A stretch of DNA of 9,571 nt, from positions 1,927 to 11,497 of the forward strand of contig CALMVM010000344.1 of the NCBI GenBank assembly GCA_937873255.1, written 5' to 3'. This document shows positions 5,844 through 9,571 of this stretch, one piece after another. Source of the DNA: an uncultured Verrucomicrobiota bacterium (lineage in GTDB: Bacteria; Verrucomicrobiota; Verrucomicrobiia; Chthoniobacterales; SZAS-18). The translations under genes were made by a program, and so were the position numbers. Numbering within the stretch: position 1 is the stretch's first letter; the number at the start of each line of letters is the position of its first letter. Under the pieces are notes generated by a model that did no database searches, was not told the DNA's origin, and saw only the letters and a program-made list of their open reading frames with translations.

Positions 5844-7769
5844 TTACGAAATGGCGAGATAAACGAGGATCACCACCCCGATGCCGAAAAAGAACGCGTA
5901 CGCCTGGAGATTGCCCACTTGCAGGAACCGCAGCACGAAGCCGGTCCCCCACGTCGCGCCGCTCAGGCCGCGCACGCCGAGGCCGTCGATGATCCAACGG
6001 TCGAACCACGCCGCGACGACCGCGAGCGTGTCCTGCGTGCGCCGCACCATCGCCGCGTAGAACTCGTCGACATAAAATTTCCGGCGCAGCACCGAGATGT
6101 GCAACGGGTCGCTCGTGCGGCCGCGATAGAGCAGAAAGCCGCAGAACAGTCCGAGCAAAAATGCCGCGATGGCCAGGTACGGCACCGACGCCACCAGCCA
6201 ACCGTGCGCTTCCTCACCGGATGCTTCGGCCGGGTGCAGCATCGGGTTCCTCACGAAACTGTATCCTGCGATCACCGACGGCACGGCCAAAATCGCCAGC
6301 GGCCACGACATGACCGCCGGCACCTCATGCGCGTGCGCGACCACCTTGGAGTTCGTCTGGTTGAGGAACACCACGATGAACAGCCGCGTCATGTAAAACG
6401 CCGTCAGAAACGCCACGAAGATTCCCAGCAGGCAGATCGCCGGATGCCGCCCCGCCATCGCCTCAAGGATCTGGTCCTTGCTGAAAAACCCGCTGAAGAA
6501 CGGACAACCCATCAGCGCGAGCGTCCCGATGAGGAACGTCCAATACGTGACGGGCATCTTCGTGCGCAGGCCGCCCATCTTCCAGATGTTCTGCTCGTGG
6601 TGCATCGCATGGATGATCGCACCCGCCCCGAGGAACAGCAGCGCCTTGAAAAACGCGTGCGTGAAGAGATGGAACATCGCCGCGTCACCGGCGGAGCACC
6701 CGACCGCGCAGATCATGTAGCCGAGTTGCGAGAGCGTCGAATACGCCAGGATGCGTTTGATGTCGCTCTGCTGCGTGGCGATCAACGCCGCGAACACCGC
6801 CGTGACGATCCCGACCCAGGCGATCACCTCGCAGGCCCCCGGCACCATGATGAGCAGGAATCCGATGCGCACGAGCAGGTACACGCCCGCCGCAACCATC
6901 GTCGCCGCGTGGATCAGCGCGGACACCGGCGTCGGGCCCTCCATGGCATCCGGCAACCAGACATGCAGCGGCACCTGGGCCGACTTGCCCATCGGTCCGC
7001 AGAAGATCAAAAGGGCCGTGACCGTCAGGTACGGCACCCATTGATGGAAGCCGCCGGGAGTCAGCGCTGCGTCCGTGAGGGCGACGAACGCCCCCTTGAA
7101 GTCGAGGTGGCCATGGTGCTCCGGGTCCACCTGCATGGTGAAGCGCCACAGCATCAGGATGCCGATCATGAAACCGAAGTCGCCGATGCGGTTGACGAGG
7201 AACGCCTTGTTCGCCGCGTCGGCCGCCGCCGGGCGCTCGTACCAGTGGCCGATGAGCAGGTAGCTGCTCACGCCGACGAGTTCCCAGAAGATAAACATCA
7301 TGATGAAGTTGTCCGCCATGACGATGCCGAGCATCGAGAACATGAACAGCGACAACCCGCCGAAATACCGCGCCATGTCGCGGTCCTCGTGCATGTAGCC
7401 GAGCGAGTACACGTGGACGAGCAGGCCCACGAACGTCACGATGAAAAGCATCGGTCGGCTCAGCGAATCGATGGTCAGCCCGAAGTCGATTTGCAGCAGG
7501 CCGTCTCCGAAGTTGATCCACGAAATCCGGTGGTGCGCGTCGGGCGAAGCGAGCAAAAGACAACTCGCCACGAACGACAGCGCCACCGCCAGCACCGACA
7601 CGTACGCGCTCGTCGTCCGGCTCCCGCGCGTCACCAACAAAATCAGTAGCGCGGCCACCAGCGGACTGAAAAGGACCAGCCAGGGCAACCAAGGCAAGTG
7701 ATGCACAGCCTCCGTACCGTCGGCGAGTTGGACGGCTGTATCACGGATGAGCCAAGGGATGGAATACAT
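5844..7769 (-). CDS. nuoL: NADH-quinone oxidoreductase subunit L
   Basis: NuoL is the most distal antiporter-like subunit of complex I, with a C-terminal lateral helix that runs along the membrane arm. The product is 641 residues (E. coli 613). Channel residues are intact: Glu163 in 'FWELVGVSSYLLIGHWYERP', Lys262 in 'GKSAQVPLHVWLPDAMEGPT', His287 in 'SALIHAATMV', Lys338 ('DIKRILAYSTLSQLGYM'), Lys375 ('HAFFKALLFLGAGA') and Lys431 in 'SGFFSKDQIL'. The C-terminal part contains 'KFYVDEFYAAMV' and ends in a single membrane helix (about 623-640), as expected after the lateral helix. From the ATG at 7769 it has about 25 residues before the first helix. A TTG at 7697, preceded at 11 bases by GGAGG (7713-7709), would remove them, so the start is not certain. 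nuoK ends 42 bases upstream. Confidence 0.97.
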   Translation of the reverse strand: MYSIPWLIRDTAVQLADGTEAVHHLPWLPWLVLFSPLVAALLILLVTRGSRTTSAYVSVLAVALSFVASCLLLASPDAHHRISWINFGDGLLQIDFGLTIDSLSRPMLFIVTFVGLLVHVYSLGYMHEDRDMARYFGGLSLFMFSMLGIVMADNFIMMFIFWELVGVSSYLLIGHWYERPAAADAANKAFLVNRIGDFGFMIGILMLWRFTMQVDPEHHGHLDFKGAFVALTDAALTPGGFHQWVPYLTVTALLIFCGPMGKSAQVPLHVWLPDAMEGPTPVSALIHAATMVAAGVYLLVRIGFLLIMVPGACEVIAWVGIVTAVFAALIATQQSDIKRILAYSTLSQLGYMICAVGCSAGDAAMFHLFTHAFFKALLFLGAGAIIHAMHHEQNIWKMGGLRTKMPVTYWTFLIGTLALMGCPFFSGFFSKDQILEAMAGRHPAICLLGIFVAFLTAFYMTRLFIVVFLNQTNSKVVAHAHEVPAVMSWPLAILAVPSVIAGYSFVRNPMLHPAEASGEEAHGWLVASVPYLAIAAFLLGLFCGFLLYRGRTSDPLHISVLRRKFYVDEFYAAMVRRTQDTLAVVAAWFDRWIIDGLGVRGLSGATWGTGFVLRFLQVGNLQAYAFFFGIGVVILVYLAIS

Positions 7770-7811
7770 GGAGCCGGTGAACTTGAGAAAAACAACCGCC
7801 GTGAACGCCGG

Positions 7812-8132
7812 TCAGAATTGCAGCTTGTTGATGTCGTTGACCTGCACGGTCTGTTTCGCGCGATAGAGCGCCACGATGATCGCCAAGCCCACCGCGACCT
7901 CCGCCGCCGCGACCGTGATGATGAAAAACACGAGGACCTGCGCGTTGTAGTTCGGCGTGCCCTGCGGCGTCGGGTTGAAGCGCGAAAATGCTACCAGCGA
8001 GAGATTCGCGGCGTTGAGCATCAACTCCAGGCACATAAAAATGATGATGATGTTGCGCCGCAGCAGCACGCCCGCGAAGCCGATGCAAAACAGCAGGCCG
8101 CTGACCAGGAGGTAATCGTTGAGCGTGACCAC
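7812..8132 (-). CDS. nuoK: NADH-quinone oxidoreductase subunit K
   Basis: NuoK is a small three-helix proton-pathway subunit (106 residues, E. coli 100). The start is GTG at 8132, the only reasonable choice because an in-frame stop lies just 9 bases upstream; it gives the typical N-terminus '[18 protein letters not shown]'. The two family-defining membrane glutamates are present: Glu36 in '[20 protein letters not shown]' and Glu78 in '[20 protein letters not shown]'. Helices span about 5-22, 28-50 and 64-89. It begins 9 bases after the nuoJ stop in the same reading frame. Confidence 0.97.
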   Translation of the reverse strand: MVTLNDYLLVSGLLFCIGFAGVLLRRNIIIIFMCLELMLNAANLSLVAFSRFNPTPQGTPNYNAQVLVFFIITVAAAEVAVGLAIIVALYRAKQTVQVNDINKLQF

Positions 8133-8141
8133 GGAGGTAAG

Positions 8142-8642
8142 TTATTCCAGTTCCCGTTTGCTGAGGACGACGCATCCGACGGTCGCCACCAGAATCAGCG
8201 TGCCGACAATCTGGAGCGGCAAGTTATAATTGCTGAAGAGCAAGCGTCCCACGCTCTGCACGTCGTTGACCGGACCGGAAAGTTCCGGTGCGGTGGCGTG
8301 GCCCGGCGCGAAGTTGTTGAGCACATGCACCAGCGCGCCCGCGAACAACAGGGCGATCAGCGTGCCGCCACCGATGACGATGGGGTTCGCCTTGCGACGA
8401 TGCCTGGCGCGCAGGTCCAACAGCATGATGATGAAGAGAAACAGCACCATCACCGCGCCCGCGTAGACGAGCACCTGAATCACAGCGATAAAAAACGCGT
8501 CGAGCGAGACAAACAAAGCCGCCAGCGCGATGAAGCAAACAACCAGGCTCAGCGCGCTCGACACCGGGTTGGGTTGGACAATGACCGAGACGCCGAAAAT
8601 CAGCATCGCCAAGGCAAAGCTCCAAAAAAGCAGCGGGCTCAT
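8142..8642 (-). CDS. nuoJ: NADH-quinone oxidoreductase subunit J
   Basis: NuoJ is a membrane subunit whose third helix takes part in coupling between the quinone site and the proton channels. The product is 166 residues (E. coli 184). It shows five predicted helices (about 5-22, 29-47, 51-76, 88-108 and 141-160). The signature 'VLVYAGAVMVLFLFIIMLLD' (58-76) contains the conserved Tyr60 and Gly62 of the helix-3 region. A hydrophilic loop (about 110-138) separates helices 4 and 5. The ATG at 8642 follows the nuoI stop by 19 bases; the leader is C/T-rich with no Shine-Dalgarno. The identity also follows from its place between nuoI and nuoK. Confidence 0.96.
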   Translation of the reverse strand: MSPLLFWSFALAMLIFGVSVIVQPNPVSSALSLVVCFIALAALFVSLDAFFIAVIQVLVYAGAVMVLFLFIIMLLDLRARHRRKANPIVIGGGTLIALLFAGALVHVLNNFAPGHATAPELSGPVNDVQSVGRLLFSNYNLPLQIVGTLILVATVGCVVLSKRELE

Positions 8643-8661
8643 GAGCGAAGGGGAGGGGGCG

Positions 8662-9195
8662 TTACTTCTTGTCGTTCCACTTGTGGACGAGGCCCGTTTT
8701 CAGGCCGCCGATCTCGTAGAGCTTTTCTTTGTCGTGAACCATTTCCTCGCGGGTCAGTCCCGTGATGGCGTACTGCTTTTGCAGGAAGATCGCCGACTCC
8801 GGGCAGACCTCTTCGCACAGTCCGCAATAGATGCAACGGATCATGTCGATGTCGAACGCCGCCGGGTATTTCTCCACCTTGCGGAATTTGTCGCCCTCGG
8901 CGATCTCGCCTGGCTTGATCGTGATGGCGCGCGGTGGGCAGATGAACTCGCAAAGCTGGCAGGCGACGCAACGCTCGCGGCCGTGCTCGTCTTTTACCAG
9001 CGCGGGCGCACCCCGGTAGTAATCGGGCAGGTGGCTGTCCCATTTTTCCTCCGGGTACTGCATGGAGGTGTCCTTGGTCTTGCCGGTCAGCATGCGGAAG
9101 AAGTGCCGCGCGGTGATGAGGAGACCGCTGACAATCGCCGGGACGTACAGCTTTTCCTTCAGCGTTAATTTGGGCCGACTGATCGTAATTGCCAT
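8662..9195 (-). CDS. nuoI: NADH-quinone oxidoreductase subunit I (2x[4Fe-4S] ferredoxin-like)
   Basis: NuoI carries clusters N6a and N6b, which relay electrons through the peripheral arm toward N2 and quinone. The product is 177 residues (E. coli 180). Both cluster motifs are complete: C76-x2-C79-x2-C82-x3-C86-P ('CVACQLCEFICPPRAI') and C121-x2-C124-x2-C127-x3-C131-P ('CIYCGLCEEVCPESAI'). As in other two-cluster ferredoxin folds, the last cysteine of each motif probably ligates the other cluster. The N-terminal stretch (about 14-37) is the usual amphipathic membrane-surface helix. The ATG at 9195 is 27 bases after the nuoH stop. It is the only subunit of the peripheral arm encoded in this window. 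Confidence 0.98.
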   Translation of the reverse strand: MAITISRPKLTLKEKLYVPAIVSGLLITARHFFRMLTGKTKDTSMQYPEEKWDSHLPDYYRGAPALVKDEHGRERCVACQLCEFICPPRAITIKPGEIAEGDKFRKVEKYPAAFDIDMIRCIYCGLCEEVCPESAIFLQKQYAITGLTREEMVHDKEKLYEIGGLKTGLVHKWNDKK

Positions 9196-9222
9196 AAAAG
9201 GGAGTGAGATGCGGTCGGCTGA

Positions 9223-9571
9223 TTACTTCACGTACGCGACGATGAACGCGGTGAGGATGATATTAACTAAAGCGGCCTCGAAAAACACGATCCAGCCGAG
9301 CCTCATCAACTGGTCGTAGCGGAAACGCGGCAGCGTCCAGCGTACCCAGATGAAAAACAACAGCAGGCCGCTGACTTTGCCGAAAAAACAAACGATGTTG
9401 GCGAGGCCCCAGAGGGTACCGACGAACCCCGGACCAGCGTGATCAGCCATGAACGGGATGTTCCACCCGCCCAAAAATAACGTCACGATGAGCGAACATC
9501 CGGTGATCATCGCCGCGTATTCGCCGAGGAAGAACAGCGCGAATTTCATCGACGAATATTCGGTGTGGTAG
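9223..9571 (-). CDS. nuoH: NADH-quinone oxidoreductase subunit H (C-terminal part; 5' end beyond window)
   Basis: The open frame runs without a start into the right edge and gives 115 complete codons of the C-terminus. The first visible residues, 'YHTEYSSMKFALFFLGEY', match the conserved NuoH block (EYSGMKF...GEY in most homologues), followed by 'TLFLGGWNIP' and 'FFIWVRWTLPRFRYDQLM'. NuoH binds the peripheral arm and forms part of the quinone chamber. Here about 115 of an expected 325-350 residues are visible, including the last transmembrane helices. An in-frame ATG at 9549 is the Met inside the conserved block, not the gene start. Ser replaces the Gly usual after EYS. Confidence 0.97.
   Translation of the reverse strand, partial: YHTEYSSMKFALFFLGEYAAMITGCSLIVTLFLGGWNIPFMADHAGPGFVGTLWGLANIVCFFGKVSGLLLFFIWVRWTLPRFRYDQLMRLGWIVFFEAALVNIILTAFIVAYVK

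Noticed and set aside
4547..5992. Long plus-strand open frame (481 codons) antisense to nuoM
   Set aside because: Same charged low-complexity composition and no ribosome-binding site. It overlaps two certain genes.
5919..7649. Very long open frame (576 codons) on the plus strand, antisense to nuoL
   Set aside because: The product is Arg/His/Gln/Asp/Glu-rich with no domain, as expected when hydrophobic GC-rich membrane-protein codons are read in antisense. nuoL on the other strand has full family identity.
7698..8765. Plus-strand open frame (355 codons) antisense to nuoK and nuoJ
   Set aside because: Arg/Asp/Gln/His-rich shadow across several genes and their junctions; no independent coding signal.

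Overview
The window is a GC-rich chromosomal stretch (estimated near 60 % G+C by eye) carrying the distal half of a complex I (NDH-1, NADH:quinone oxidoreductase) operon. All of it is on the minus strand in the order nuoH-nuoI-nuoJ-nuoK-nuoL-nuoM-nuoN, and nuoH is cut by the right edge. Beyond nuoN, in convergent orientation, is a plus-strand HNH-endonuclease-family gene. Divergent from that gene is a minus-strand gene for a secreted or envelope coiled-coil protein that runs off the left edge.

Organism: the protein styles suggest a Gram-negative bacterium, most likely of the Verrucomicrobiota or another PVC-group lineage. The clues are a Sec-type signal followed by a TPR-like segment and a long coiled coil, an HNH protein of the 'LVLNRLWQAVN' type, and an atypical NuoM. 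This is recognition from memory, with no search behind it, so treat it as moderately likely only.

Layout: 1-1769 coiled-coil protein (minus, partial); 1770-1939 divergent intergenic region with two apparent back-to-back sigma70-type promoters whose -35 boxes overlap; 1940-2563 HNH gene (plus, TTG start with a strong Shine-Dalgarno); 2564-2594 short convergent gap; 2595-9571 nuoN to nuoH (minus). The nuo genes are 9-42 bases apart, or nuoM and nuoN overlap if the upstream TTG is used, so they almost certainly form one transcript whose promoter lies outside the window.

How the genes work together: NuoH, J, K, L, M and N form the membrane proton-pumping arm, and NuoI carries two [4Fe-4S] clusters that pass electrons toward the quinone. 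NuoL, NuoN and NuoK keep the expected charged residues. NuoM lacks the lysine normally found in transmembrane helix 7 and carries extra basic residues in helix 8. That is the most notable protein-level observation here.

A second window-wide signal is that all seven minus-strand starts lack a Shine-Dalgarno sequence at the expected distance and are preceded by strongly pyrimidine-rich tracts, unlike the single plus-strand gene. I see no mobile element, CRISPR array, RNA gene or evidently new multi-gene system. Most of the window is well-conserved respiratory machinery.
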